Assembly: GCA_938015875.1 (NCBI GenBank)
Contig: CALLXE010000017.1
Location: 1 to 64,000, forward strand
DNA: 64,000 nucleotides
Source of the DNA: an uncultured Robiginitomaculum sp.
GTDB lineage: Bacteria > Pseudomonadota > Alphaproteobacteria > Caulobacterales > Maricaulaceae
Direction: 5' to 3'
The notes beneath the pieces were generated by a model. It was not told the DNA's origin, did not search any database, and saw only the letters and a list, made by a program, of their open reading frames with translations. Each line of letters begins with the position of its first letter. The stretch's first letter is position 1. Shown one piece after another: positions 1 to 10,207 of this stretch. Made by a program: the position numbers and the translations under genes.

Positions 1-2
1 TG

Positions 3-2099
3 CGAAAATGGGGAGAACATCCGACCGCCCTTAAAACAGCAGAAGTTTCATACCGTCTGTCACAACAAGACACGCTCGACGAGCAGGTCAAAGCCGGATA
101 TCGCTATGCGCAAACTTTGAATGAACTGGGGCAATATAGTCAGGCCGGAGTCGTCGCTATGCGGTCCATCTCACTGTCCGAACCCAATATTTGGCGATTG
201 AATTTACGGTCAGAACTGGCCCTTGCGCTCGCCGGTCAGGGCAAGGTCTCAATGAGCCGTAACGCCTTAAATGAACTGGCAGCCGAGCTAAAGCCGTCAC
301 CGAAGTATAAGGGCCGGTTTGACGGCCGCATTCGCGAAACAGAAGCTTTGATCGCTATTGCCCAAAACAGGCCGCAAGCGGTTTTCGACCTGATGCAGCA
401 GCACAGCCGGGCTTCCAATCGCCGGATTTTATCCAATGCGTCAAAAGAAACTCAAAAGTTAATGGGCACTTTGGCCAATGATAAAGAGGTGCAGCGCGCG
501 CGTGAAGCGGAATTGACCTCGCGCAATGCGCTGCAAACACAGCGGATTCTCGCACAAGACCGCGAAGGCCGTTTCATGCGGTTTATTATTTTCCTGTTGG
601 GCGCATTGGGACTGGGTTCAGGCTTATGGGCCATGCGCCAGAGCCGGTTTGCAAAAAGCGAAATTGTTCTAAAAGAGCGCGCTCACGCCGGCGAAAAGGC
701 CAAGCGGGATTTCCTGGCCGTAATGTCTCACGAACTGCGTACACCGTTGAACGGTATTATCGGCTTGGCTGAGATATTATCGCGCGAAGGCCCGACTGCT
801 GATGTCAGATTTAAGAATGGCGTCATTTACAAATCCGGCCTGAACCTCCTGGAGCTTTTGACCAATGTATTGGATATGTCAAAAATGGACGGCGGCAAAA
901 CTCAAATCGACCGCATGCCGACCGCGCTGCGCGAGATCACAGATAATCTGGCTACCCTTTGGCAGCCTGAGGCCGCCGGTAAAGGCTTGCCGTTGACGCT
1001 GTATGTATCAGATGATGTGCCGACCCTTTTGGATATTGACCCAATGCGTACGCGCCAATGTTTGGAAAACCTGATCTCCAACGCGATTAAGTTCACAAGC
1101 GAGGGGCGCGTTCATGTCCACATAACGTATACGCCGGCCGGCCGAAATGATGACGCCGGCTTGCTGACCGTTATTGTTGCCGATACAGGCGAAGGCATGA
1201 CTGAAGAAAAAGCGGCTGATATCTTTGAACCGTTTACACAGGCCGATGTTTCTATTCGCCGTAAATTTGGCGGCTCAGGCCTTGGCCTGGCCATTACCCG
1301 CAGCATAGCCCGATTGATGGACGGCGACGCAACGGTCGTTTCAGCGCCGGGTCGCGGATCTGAATTTACACTGACCTTGCGCGCAGCGGACCTGACGCAA
1401 ACTCAAATTGCCACCGGGGATGACGTCGGACGCATTGCGCTGCGGCCAACAATTAAAGAAAAATATATGTTGGCCGATTCCAAATTTAACGCCGGCAACC
1501 AGCCGAAGCCTGACCCGATTGCACCGGCAGCGCAGGACATGGCGGCAAGCGCAGCAGCGGCGTCTGTGGCCGCTCCGCCTGCGGCGCAAGTTTTACCCGG
1601 ACCGCCGCCAATGCCGCAAAGACCGCCTGCTTCCGCAAAGCCAAAAGATGCCGCCCGCGCGGCCTTGAACGGCCTGCGTGTTTTGGTCGCTGAAGACCTG
1701 GCGACCAATCGTGATGTTTTGAAAATATTCTTAAGTCCGCCCGGATGCATTGTGACAATGGCAGAAAATGGCGCGCAAGCCCTCGATTGTCTGTCACAGC
1801 AGGAATTTGATATTGTCCTTATGGATGTGCACATGCCTGTCATGGACGGGGTTGAGGCTATGACGGCCATACGCGCGGGAAGCGCCGTTAATGCCGGCGT
1901 TCCCATTATCGCGCTGACCGCGGACGCCTCGCCGCAAAGCAATGCACGATGCATGGCCGCCGGCGCGGATGTATTTCTGACCAAGCCTGTGGTCGCCGAC
2001 GAGTTATTCAGCGCAATGGCCATTCTTCGCAGCCGCGCCCTGCGCCGCGCCGCAAGCCCGGACGTCTTAAATTACCAAGACGGCGCCGCCGTCGCGTGA
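3..2099 (+). CDS. Hybrid sensor histidine kinase with C-terminal receiver domain, 5'-truncated by window edge
   Basis: Frame stays open to the window edge upstream of the listed Met at 117. H-box (FLAVMSHELRTPLNGIIG), N/G boxes (NLISNAIKF, FGGSGLGLAI), receiver (VLVAEDLATN...DIVLMDVHMPVMDG...LTKP). Confidence 0.93.
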   Translation, partial: RKWGEHPTALKTAEVSYRLSQQDTLDEQVKAGYRYAQTLNELGQYSQAGVVAMRSISLSEPNIWRLNLRSELALALAGQGKVSMSRNALNELAAELKPSPKYKGRFDGRIRETEALIAIAQNRPQAVFDLMQQHSRASNRRILSNASKETQKLMGTLANDKEVQRAREAELTSRNALQTQRILAQDREGRFMRFIIFLLGALGLGSGLWAMRQSRFAKSEIVLKERAHAGEKAKRDFLAVMSHELRTPLNGIIGLAEILSREGPTADVRFKNGVIYKSGLNLLELLTNVLDMSKMDGGKTQIDRMPTALREITDNLATLWQPEAAGKGLPLTLYVSDDVPTLLDIDPMRTRQCLENLISNAIKFTSEGRVHVHITYTPAGRNDDAGLLTVIVADTGEGMTEEKAADIFEPFTQADVSIRRKFGGSGLGLAITRSIARLMDGDATVVSAPGRGSEFTLTLRAADLTQTQIATGDDVGRIALRPTIKEKYMLADSKFNAGNQPKPDPIAPAAQDMAASAAAASVAAPPAAQVLPGPPPMPQRPPASAKPKDAARAALNGLRVLVAEDLATNRDVLKIFLSPPGCIVTMAENGAQALDCLSQQEFDIVLMDVHMPVMDGVEAMTAIRAGSAVNAGVPIIALTADASPQSNARCMAAGADVFLTKPVVADELFSAMAILRSRALRRAASPDVLNYQDGAAVA

Positions 2100-2112
2100 T
2101 ACTCACAATGGC

Positions 2113-2949
2113 ATGAAACATCGTGCCCCTCTGATACAATACCAAATTGACGCCTTTGCAGATCGCCCGTTTACGGGCAATCCGGCAGCGGTCATCCTGA
2201 CCCCGGCCGCGCTTGATGCCGGCCTGATGCAAAATCTGGCAATGGAAAACAATTTGTCTGAGACAGCTTTTCTGACAGCCCGCGCGCAGTCCGGTCATTA
2301 TGATCTGCGCTGGTTTACCCCGACGGCGGAGATCGGGTTTTGTGGCCATGCGACGATTGCGGGCGCGCATGCTTTGATGACAGAACATGCCGCGCCTTTA
2401 ACCGCAAACGGCGAGCTTGTCTTTCACGGAAAAATCGGCGCTTTGCCTGTGCGCAAAGACGCCGGCCGGTATATCCTGCGCGCCCCCATAGCGCCTGCGG
2501 CAGCCACAGTCGTGACGCCGCAAATGCGCGCCGCGTTTCCCGCCCCAATAGAGTGCGCCTTTCGCGCGGAGGATAATCTTTATGTTGTGTTTGAAACGCC
2601 GGAGGACATTAAGCGATACGCACCTGATTTCTCGGCCATTCTTCCCCTCTCCCCGCGCGGCGTCGGGATTACGGCGCGCGCCGCAGATAACAGGCAGGAT
2701 TATGACTGCGTTTCAAGGTTCTTTGTCCCGGCCGAAGGTATAAATGAAGATCCGGTCACAGGCTCTGCCCACGCCGCCATTGGCCCTTATTGGGCCCGGC
2801 GCCTTGGCAAAACATCACTGACGGCCTATCAGGCGTCGGCGCGCGGCGGAACTTTACGCCTGACCTTAGACGGTGATCACATCGATATAGCGGGGCCGGC
2901 CGTAACGGTCATGAAAACCGAAATTTATTTGCCGGACGCGCCTATTTAA
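2113..2949 (+). CDS. PhzF family isomerase/epimerase
   Basis: YQIDAFADRPFTGNPAAV N-terminus, GFCGHATIAGAH and EDPVTGSAHAAIGPYW motifs. Confidence 0.92.
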   Translation: MKHRAPLIQYQIDAFADRPFTGNPAAVILTPAALDAGLMQNLAMENNLSETAFLTARAQSGHYDLRWFTPTAEIGFCGHATIAGAHALMTEHAAPLTANGELVFHGKIGALPVRKDAGRYILRAPIAPAAATVVTPQMRAAFPAPIECAFRAEDNLYVVFETPEDIKRYAPDFSAILPLSPRGVGITARAADNRQDYDCVSRFFVPAEGINEDPVTGSAHAAIGPYWARRLGKTSLTAYQASARGGTLRLTLDGDHIDIAGPAVTVMKTEIYLPDAPI

Positions 2950-4975
2950 TCCGCGCCCGAAAACTAAGCGTGAACTGCGGATCGGGAGAGCCGCTTTCAA
3001 AAACGCCTTTGGGATTAAAGCAGATATAACGCACGGCGGCGTCATAGCCGGGGCTTGGCGTATATGTGCATCCGGCAAAGGATGTCGGCTTTACCGCTGT
3101 GTTCCAATAGCCAACATCTGTGGCGTAATTAAAGGTCAGGGACGGCGTTCCCGTCCGGGTAAAGAACACAGGATCGGTAGGCCCATCGCCGTCATAAATA
3201 TCGCCGTTAAAAAATTCAATTTCCTCCGGCATGACGTCAATCAACACCATAGAATTAGGGTCGACGGATCCGTCCCCGGAATTGCTGACCGTAAAGGTGT
3301 AAACAATATCGTTGCCGGGAATAGCATAGAGACCCTCGGACAGCGGATCGTAAACCGTATTGGTCTTTACGGCCGCAACGTCCGGTAATGTGCGCGCGCA
3401 TGTTGATACGTCATGAATAGAGATGGCCTGTTGGCCGGGATTGACCGGCGTATTCGGGCCGGTGCCGCTGCCATAACGGATGACGAACTGATCTATCGGG
3501 CTTTGGAAGGTGACATAGACTGTCCCCAAATTTCCGTTATTGGCCGCCGCAGCCGTCCCCAATGCCGTGCCGCCGGACACTGTGTTTGACGGCCCGCGCG
3601 TTAAAGTCGGCAATACGGGATTACCGCCTAAAGATCCCGTCATAGTGATTTTATCTTCAAACTGACCGGTGCCGAAATCGACATCAAAAAGGGCAAATTG
3701 CGCCTCGTCTACGCCCGTTCCCGCAACACCCACATCAACCGTTGTAATAATTTCTGAACTGCGATTTGTATAATCAGTCAGCAATAATAATGCATTTTCT
3801 GTCGGAACAAGACCGCCGCTGTCATAATCCGAAAGGGCCGGCAGCGCGCCGCCACCCGGGTCGGGGTTTGCCTGAAGCGCGGCGGTCGCGCCGGTCAGTG
3901 TCCATACAATCGTCTCTCCGGATGTCGTATATGTATTGGTCAAATCTCCGCCGGGCCAGGCATTGCTGTCCCAATCGTGAATAAGCGGCGCAGCGCATGT
4001 CAGAGACGGCGGCGCTGTGACGGCCGGCGTAATGGAGCGGGTCACGTCATCATCTTCGCCGATCACGCCATTTCCGGGTGTACTGTCATCATCGCCTTGT
4101 CCGGCGGCTGTGATCTCTCCCGTAACGGTATAATCCCCGGTAAAATTCATCGTCGCAACAATGGTAATGGCTTGCGAGTTGCCGGAGGCCAAGCTTGTCC
4201 CCGGTGTCCATGTCACCACACCGCCACTATGGGTGGCCCCGCCGGTCGCCGATACAAATGTAAACCCGGTCGGGAGATTAATTTGCGTCGTTCGGCCGGT
4301 CGAGGCGGCAGGACCGTTATTGGTCACGGTCGCCGTAAATGTAACATTTGTGCCTTGAGCCGGTGTTGTCGGTGTGTGCGCCAAAGCCAGCGACAAATCA
4401 GCATCTGTCGGTGACGGGAAAAGAAGTTCGGCCCGCAGGAACGTGCCGTCGTCCAATCCGTTATAATTATCGCACATCGTGAAGACCCAGTTCCCACTTG
4501 CATTTTGGCCGTTAAAGGCTGACAGGGCGGCGTTTGGCTGCACGGCGTTTTCATAGGGGGGGGCAACCAATCCGTCATTGGTTGTATGGCCACCGGTATT
4601 AATGGGAGCCGCCGCGGAGTCATCAAGACGGACATTGTAGTTCGCACGAGCGCCGCCGCCGGCAAAATTTGACGCAATAATGCGCCGGGTGACCCCGCCA
4701 TGGGTCAGATCGACTTGGATATCACCGCGATATTCGTGGGATGCCAAAAACCCGACATCAAGACCCGCCACTGTGAAACTGTCCGGAACGTTAATGGTGC
4801 GGGTAAAGCCGGCGACGCCGCATGTCACCGTGTCATCAATCGGAGCAGGTGACGTATTCGTGTAGGGGCCCGTCTGCGCCATAACGGTCTGCGCGCCCAA
4901 GCTTGTGACAAGCGCGCAGGCGGTCAGACGCGCGAAAGCCGTCAGGCGCTCTGCTATTGTTGTGATCCCGCCCAT
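2942..4975 (-). CDS. Exported protein with proprotein-convertase-type P domain and DUF11-like repeats
   Basis: Start placed at internal Met (MGGITTIAERL...) giving a signal peptide. P-domain-like N region (DVGFLASHEYRGDIQVDLTHGG...NASGNWVFTMCDNY); DUF11-like segments (DLSLALAHTPTTPAQGTNVTFTATVTNNGPA; DVAAVKTNTVYDPLSEGLYAIPGNDIVYTFTVSNSG). Confidence 0.8.
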   Translation of the reverse strand: MGGITTIAERLTAFARLTACALVTSLGAQTVMAQTGPYTNTSPAPIDDTVTCGVAGFTRTINVPDSFTVAGLDVGFLASHEYRGDIQVDLTHGGVTRRIIASNFAGGGARANYNVRLDDSAAAPINTGGHTTNDGLVAPPYENAVQPNAALSAFNGQNASGNWVFTMCDNYNGLDDGTFLRAELLFPSPTDADLSLALAHTPTTPAQGTNVTFTATVTNNGPAASTGRTTQINLPTGFTFVSATGGATHSGGVVTWTPGTSLASGNSQAITIVATMNFTGDYTVTGEITAAGQGDDDSTPGNGVIGEDDDVTRSITPAVTAPPSLTCAAPLIHDWDSNAWPGGDLTNTYTTSGETIVWTLTGATAALQANPDPGGGALPALSDYDSGGLVPTENALLLLTDYTNRSSEIITTVDVGVAGTGVDEAQFALFDVDFGTGQFEDKITMTGSLGGNPVLPTLTRGPSNTVSGGTALGTAAAANNGNLGTVYVTFQSPIDQFVIRYGSGTGPNTPVNPGQQAISIHDVSTCARTLPDVAAVKTNTVYDPLSEGLYAIPGNDIVYTFTVSNSGDGSVDPNSMVLIDVMPEEIEFFNGDIYDGDGPTDPVFFTRTGTPSLTFNYATDVGYWNTAVKPTSFAGCTYTPSPGYDAAVRYICFNPKGVFESGSPDPQFTLSFRARIK

Positions 4976-5015
4976 CTTCCTTGTTTTCGCCTTATTTTTG
5001 GCGGAAACCCCTTGC

Positions 5016-8000
5016 CTAGCGCCCCGTCGGTGAAATTCTCTTAAGAAGCTTACCCGCAGTGTCTTGATCAAACTTTAACCTTAATTTGACGTAGGCACCG
5101 TCGCGGCTGTACTCTGCAGCTTCAAAATCGTCATCTGTATAGCCCTCAACATTATAGCCGAGGCTGATCCAAAGGTTCTCAGCCGGTGACACGCCGACAG
5201 ACGGACCATAGGCATAGGCGGTCGTGTCTCCGGTCGTAATCATTTGACCGTGGATACCGATATCAATGCGCGGCGTTACGTCGAACCGGGCTTCACCGCC
5301 AAGCAGGTTTGTCCAGTTTTCATAGCCCTGCCGGTCAATATCGGTCTCGACATGTTTCAGGCCCCAATAACCGGTAACCTGCGTGCGGTCATTGATCATC
5401 ACATTGGCAGACAGATTGTTAATCAGCTTCGTCGTTTTTGTATTATCTGTGGCGCGCTCATGTTTGTAATCAAACCGGTCCAGCACAACAATGCCTTCAC
5501 CGCGCGGACGCCATGCACCGCCGACGCGAATATCAGTCCGGTTTTCATTGCCGCCAAGGGCAAGGCTGTCGCCCTTACGCTCTTGAATTTGACTCCGCGC
5601 CGCGCCGGCAACGGAAAGCTCTTCAGACAGTTCACGGGCAATACCGGCACTGAGGATATAGGTCTCATTGCTTTGGGAATCGCGCGCTTCAATCCGGGCA
5701 GACGCAGAGGTTACGGCCGTGCGGTAACCGACGCCCAAATAGGTCGACAGATAATCTTCGCTGATATCAATCGGCGAGATTGCGTCATCGGGAGTCACTT
5801 CAAGTACTGTACTGCCAACGTCTTCTAAAATTCGGCGCTGCGAAATCCCTGTCGCCATGCTCCATTTTTCGTTCAGTTTAAATTGCTGGTCCACACCGAC
5901 GGTTGCGCCAAGGCGGCGGGCACTGTCTGCGGTCAGCATGTCGGTCTGCGCGCTGACATCTGTGCCGGCCCACGGCGTATAGGTCACGCCCAGCGTCGTA
6001 TTTTCACCGGAGGCATTTTGCCCCTCAAGTACTTCGTGACGCAGGCTGACAGCCGCTTTAGCCGTGATGGTTTTATCCAGACCCAGCGTTGTGCGCTGCG
6101 GGAAGGCCGAGCTCTCATCTTTGTCACCCAAAGGCTGCTCATGGGCGACAGACGCCGTAAAGCCATGCTTGGGTGATGTAAAGCGGGCCGAGCCCACAGC
6201 CAGAAAGCTTTCCCGCTGCTCTGCATCGGGCAGATTTTCTTTCACGTGACGCAGGCCAAGCTCAGCGCCGAAAATATCCCCGTCTTGGCTGACATTAATC
6301 TCGGTCAAGGTCCGCTTAGCGCCGGTCAGCAGACTTTCCTCCACATAGCTTTGGCCTTCAACACTGCGCATCATGCGGCGTCCGGTATCTTCCTGAATAT
6401 CTTCGGACAATGTATAGCTCGCGCCGGCGCCGTAACGGCGGATCCCGGATGTGCTGCTGCCCTGTTGCCCCACGCCAAAGCCGTCCTGCTCTTCGCGGAT
6501 ATAAGCTTGCGCCGAGAAATCATCGGATGTGTGAACGATTTCAGCCATATAAGCAGCAGCGTCTATAGTCTCGCCGCTGTCCTGTTTATCGGCAGAGACA
6601 GCATATTCCATACGCAGCTCTGTCGCTTCTGAAATGCGCGCAACCATATCAACGCCGACGACATCTTGCTTGCCGCCCGGACGATCGGCCCGGCCTTCTT
6701 CGTGAATATAGCTCGCTCCCAGCGTGACCTTGCCGTCTGCAAGTTTAACCGCCGCCCGCGCGCCATATGTCAGGTTACGCTCAGCGTCTTCTGATGTTTC
6801 ATAATCAACGACGATCACATTGGGGTTAAATTGCGTATCGGTCACATCCACAGGCAGACGGAAAATCAGCTCGCCTGTAAGGTAATCAATAGTGTAGTCC
6901 AAATGGCGACGCATAATTTTGGTTTCTAAAATTACGTCATTTCTGAATCGATCACGGGTTTCAACCGTCACCGTTTCCGTACCGCCCAAAATCGGAGAGA
7001 AGCGCGTGCGATACGGGCCTGACGTGCCATTGGCCGCCAGTTCGTCTTTGGCAAAACCCTGATTGGTCTCAGCCGCGAAAGCCACCAGATCAAACCGCTC
7101 ACCGGCATATTCGGTTTTAAACCCGGACAGACGGCGTGAATAACGGGTCAGCTCGCTGTCGATCAGATTGGTGTCATAATCCCCGAACATGGCATAGAAC
7201 GTATTGCGCTCAAGTTTCAGATAGACCGGATAGCGGCTGCGCGCTTCCTGCTCCTGATAGCTGCGGTCGCCATACAGCGTGTAATATGCGTTGGGATCAA
7301 TCTCTTCAAACAGATCACCATCGCGGCCGCTGCGGCGCTTGGACGTATCCACAGCCATAGTCATCAACCAGTCGCCTTTGATCATGCCTTTGGCAAAGAA
7401 TGCCAGGCGGCCTTCGACGATGTCATTGCCGTTATCGCTCAAATCAATTTTATTACCCTGAATTTCTTCAAGTCCGGCGGAGCCTTCGGCCAAACCGATA
7501 ATGATCCAGTCGCGTTTCTCCGGCTTTAAATACATAGACACATCAATCGTGCGGCCATCATCCAAGGTTACGGTCACAGTCGCGGTGCCGGTTTGCAGTG
7601 TCGGTTGCAGACGGATCAGCGCAATACCGTTAGCGCCCACAGAGGCATCAGCCCGCGAGGCCAAGGGCGCAACAAGTTCGTTACGGCTTTCCAAACGATC
7701 GGATGTCTCAAGGCGATAAGGCTCTTTGATGTCGACTTCCAAACGGCGGCCGGAATGCACCGGACGGCCCGCTTCATCTTCAATACGAATAGCAATCACC
7801 GGGCGCGTCCGGCCATCAGCAACCAGCACGGACTGATCCGGCGCAGGGATTGCGCGGGCAACAGTTTTAATAAAGTAAACTTCGCGGCGAATGGTTTTAA
7901 CGATGCGGCCCCCTGCATCTTTAACCTTAGCGATAAAGACGTTTTGGCCGTCCATCACATCAACACCCCGCCAGCGGCTCATCATAACCGTGCGCGCTTT

Positions 8001-10100
8001 ATTACTGTCGCGGGCCTGGAAGTTGAGCATAGGCACAGCATGACCGTTCAGCTCCAAGCTGACAGTTTGGCCTTTTGCGTGCTTGATACCGATATTGACA
8101 GACGGGGTAGACGGCGTCTTTCCCTCTTGCGGATAGACCCATTTGGCTTCATCCGTTTGAGTCTCGAGCCACTCACCGTCAAAGCTCAGATATTCCGTAA
8201 TATCTTTAAAAGCCTCATCTCCGGTGCCGGTGTCAATCTCGCCTGTGCGGGCCAAATAGAAATTTGCGCGCCAAATGCCGCCCCCTTTATTGTCGATAAA
8301 TTTCGACGTTTTAAGCCGCGCATATTGGCTGTTTTCTTCGCACATCATGGCGCTGTAACCTTGCGGCAAAGTTTCTTCATCGACCTGCACAACATGGGTG
8401 CCGGGCTTCACGCCTTCAAAATGATAAAGCCCATCTTCATCAGTAACGGTATAGTCACCGGTTTCCATATAAAGACGCACGCCGGAAACACCGGTGCCGT
8501 CCAAAATTTCTTTGGCCCAGTCCTCATCACCGTCACAGGCATATTCAGCCACGCGGCCGATAATTGTATTGGTCGACCGCAAAAGGTCTTCGCGCACGGT
8601 CACGGCCGCTCTGGCAATATTAGAGCTTTGTTCACCGTCACCGTTCAAAACAACAGCCGAGTTAACATAGTCTCCCTGCTGCAGGCTCGCGCCGATCTGC
8701 ATGATATACTTCAGCGTAAAACTCTCACCCGGCTGCAAAACAGGCAGGGTATAAGTCAGTTCCTGACCGTTGCCGGAGACTTCAGGGTCGGCAATTTTCA
8801 GCGCCCCAAGATAAGACGAGCCGCGCACGAACCGAAAGCCGCGGGGCATAACATCATGCACGCGCATAGTGGACGCAGCCTTGCCGGCATTTTGAACATT
8901 GACAGTGTAGCGAATAAAATCGCCAACATCACCAATGGTCGGAGAGGCTGTTTTTGTCAGGACAATATCTGTCTCAGGATCAATCGGCACGTCAAAATGC
9001 ATCGGTCCGAGCGCAGGCTGCGTAAACGCTTCGCCGTAAGAGCCATCATCCTCAATCGTGTAAGGCCCATTGGCAATATTTAAAAACTGCTCAGGTTTAT
9101 AGACAGAGCTGTAGGTAAAGCCGTCCGGCGTTTGAACCTTAAGATAATAATTACCGGGCTTTAAGATCGGAAATTTAAACTCACCGCTGCGAATTTCATA
9201 CGCGTAGCCACTGGCATCTTCGGTATCTTTACCGGACATGACGGCAGACGGATATGAGGACACACCATCAACGCCCAGCACGTCAGCCTCCTGTCCGGTC
9301 GCTTGATCAAAGATTGTCACCATAGCGCCGTCGATCAAATCCCCGGTCAGGGAATTAAACACACGGCAATAAGGATCAACCAAGGCTGTGTCGACGGACA
9401 CTTCCGTTGCGTCAAACGCATCAATATAAGTCGCGGTCAGGCGGGTTTCAGATTCGGTCGTAAGGCGATTATCATGTTGCGGGGTCGGGTCACGGTCCGT
9501 CGGAACGTAAGCCCAAAACTCACCCGTATCAGGGCCGCTCTCATAGAGACGCAGGATAATTTCATCAGCGCCGGAGGTCGCGATTGTAATCGTGACTGTC
9601 TCGATCAGGTTTGGATTCCCGTTCTGGCCGGGGTCACTCACCTTGACAAACATCAGCTCGCCTGTGGCGTAAAGCTCTGCCGGTGTCAGCGGAACTTCTC
9701 CTGACAGATCAATCTCATTTCCGATGCCGGTAACAGGGTTGCCGATATATTCAAACGGGCCGACTGCTTTACCGCCGGGCGAAAAATCAGAGCCGTTAAT
9801 CTTAACCGCATCAGCGCCGGGGACAGTCGGGGCAAAGCGGAAGAACTCAATCGTAGAGTCTGTCCGGCGCGCCACAACTGTAAACACCGCCGGGTTAGAC
9901 CTGATTGTAAGATCGCCGAATTCCGTCGAATAGCTGATCGAAGCAATATTGGTAACAGTACGTCCGAGGCTTGAGGCGTCTTGCGCCTCCGAATTGCCGA
10001 AGGACGCGAGCGTCAAAATTGCCACAGCGAAGCACTTTACCCAAATTTGGATAAATGAATTCACGTTAGACCCCACCTGATTTCCATTTCGTATCAGCAC
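5016..10100 (-). CDS. Very large exported protein (1694 aa): DUF11/CnaB-like N-terminal modules plus predicted outer-membrane beta-barrel C-terminus
   Basis: Continuous ORF; signal peptide (CFAVAILTLASFGNSEAQ); DUF11-like (DIVLTKTASPTIGDVGDFIRYTVNVQNAGKA); CnaB/SdrD-like (GVSGVRLYMETGDYTVTDEDGLYHFEGVKPGTHVVQVDE); C-terminal ~800 aa of alternating hydrophobic strands ending GAYVKLRLKF. Confidence 0.85.
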   Translation of the reverse strand: MLIRNGNQVGSNVNSFIQIWVKCFAVAILTLASFGNSEAQDASSLGRTVTNIASISYSTEFGDLTIRSNPAVFTVVARRTDSTIEFFRFAPTVPGADAVKINGSDFSPGGKAVGPFEYIGNPVTGIGNEIDLSGEVPLTPAELYATGELMFVKVSDPGQNGNPNLIETVTITIATSGADEIILRLYESGPDTGEFWAYVPTDRDPTPQHDNRLTTESETRLTATYIDAFDATEVSVDTALVDPYCRVFNSLTGDLIDGAMVTIFDQATGQEADVLGVDGVSSYPSAVMSGKDTEDASGYAYEIRSGEFKFPILKPGNYYLKVQTPDGFTYSSVYKPEQFLNIANGPYTIEDDGSYGEAFTQPALGPMHFDVPIDPETDIVLTKTASPTIGDVGDFIRYTVNVQNAGKAASTMRVHDVMPRGFRFVRGSSYLGALKIADPEVSGNGQELTYTLPVLQPGESFTLKYIMQIGASLQQGDYVNSAVVLNGDGEQSSNIARAAVTVREDLLRSTNTIIGRVAEYACDGDEDWAKEILDGTGVSGVRLYMETGDYTVTDEDGLYHFEGVKPGTHVVQVDEETLPQGYSAMMCEENSQYARLKTSKFIDNKGGGIWRANFYLARTGEIDTGTGDEAFKDITEYLSFDGEWLETQTDEAKWVYPQEGKTPSTPSVNIGIKHAKGQTVSLELNGHAVPMLNFQARDSNKARTVMMSRWRGVDVMDGQNVFIAKVKDAGGRIVKTIRREVYFIKTVARAIPAPDQSVLVADGRTRPVIAIRIEDEAGRPVHSGRRLEVDIKEPYRLETSDRLESRNELVAPLASRADASVGANGIALIRLQPTLQTGTATVTVTLDDGRTIDVSMYLKPEKRDWIIIGLAEGSAGLEEIQGNKIDLSDNGNDIVEGRLAFFAKGMIKGDWLMTMAVDTSKRRSGRDGDLFEEIDPNAYYTLYGDRSYQEQEARSRYPVYLKLERNTFYAMFGDYDTNLIDSELTRYSRRLSGFKTEYAGERFDLVAFAAETNQGFAKDELAANGTSGPYRTRFSPILGGTETVTVETRDRFRNDVILETKIMRRHLDYTIDYLTGELIFRLPVDVTDTQFNPNVIVVDYETSEDAERNLTYGARAAVKLADGKVTLGASYIHEEGRADRPGGKQDVVGVDMVARISEATELRMEYAVSADKQDSGETIDAAAYMAEIVHTSDDFSAQAYIREEQDGFGVGQQGSSTSGIRRYGAGASYTLSEDIQEDTGRRMMRSVEGQSYVEESLLTGAKRTLTEINVSQDGDIFGAELGLRHVKENLPDAEQRESFLAVGSARFTSPKHGFTASVAHEQPLGDKDESSAFPQRTTLGLDKTITAKAAVSLRHEVLEGQNASGENTTLGVTYTPWAGTDVSAQTDMLTADSARRLGATVGVDQQFKLNEKWSMATGISQRRILEDVGSTVLEVTPDDAISPIDISEDYLSTYLGVGYRTAVTSASARIEARDSQSNETYILSAGIARELSEELSVAGAARSQIQERKGDSLALGGNENRTDIRVGGAWRPRGEGIVVLDRFDYKHERATDNTKTTKLINNLSANVMINDRTQVTGYWGLKHVETDIDRQGYENWTNLLGGEARFDVTPRIDIGIHGQMITTGDTTAYAYGPSVGVSPAENLWISLGYNVEGYTDDDFEAAEYSRDGAYVKLRLKFDQDTAGKLLKRISPTGR

Positions 10101-10160
10101 GCCCGACTGTCGAAATTTGTAAAACCGGCTTTCAAATATTAAAAAAGAGAGAGAGTTTTA

Positions 10161-10189
10161 GCTGCGGCGGCATTCATCTCCGCCGCAGC
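10161..10189 (-). terminator. Intergenic hairpin between the 398-aa DUF11 gene and the 1694-aa gene (possible partial terminator or processing site)
   Basis: 10-bp perfect stem GCTGCGGCGG/CCGCCGCAGC with 9-nt loop; poor U-tract on the minus strand. Confidence 0.55.
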
Positions 10190-10207
10190 CGGTTTTTGTA
10201 TCAGCGC

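Noticed and set aside
1403-2023. 206-aa minus ORF inside the hybrid kinase
   Set aside because: Antisense shadow of the kinase linker/receiver; Ala/Ser-rich with no domain.
7593-9083. 496-aa + strand ORF antisense to the giant DUF11/barrel gene
   Set aside because: Lies fully inside a well-supported CDS on the other strand; translation is low-complexity (His/Arg/Ala/Asn rich) with no recognisable domain, typical of the antisense frame of a coding sequence.
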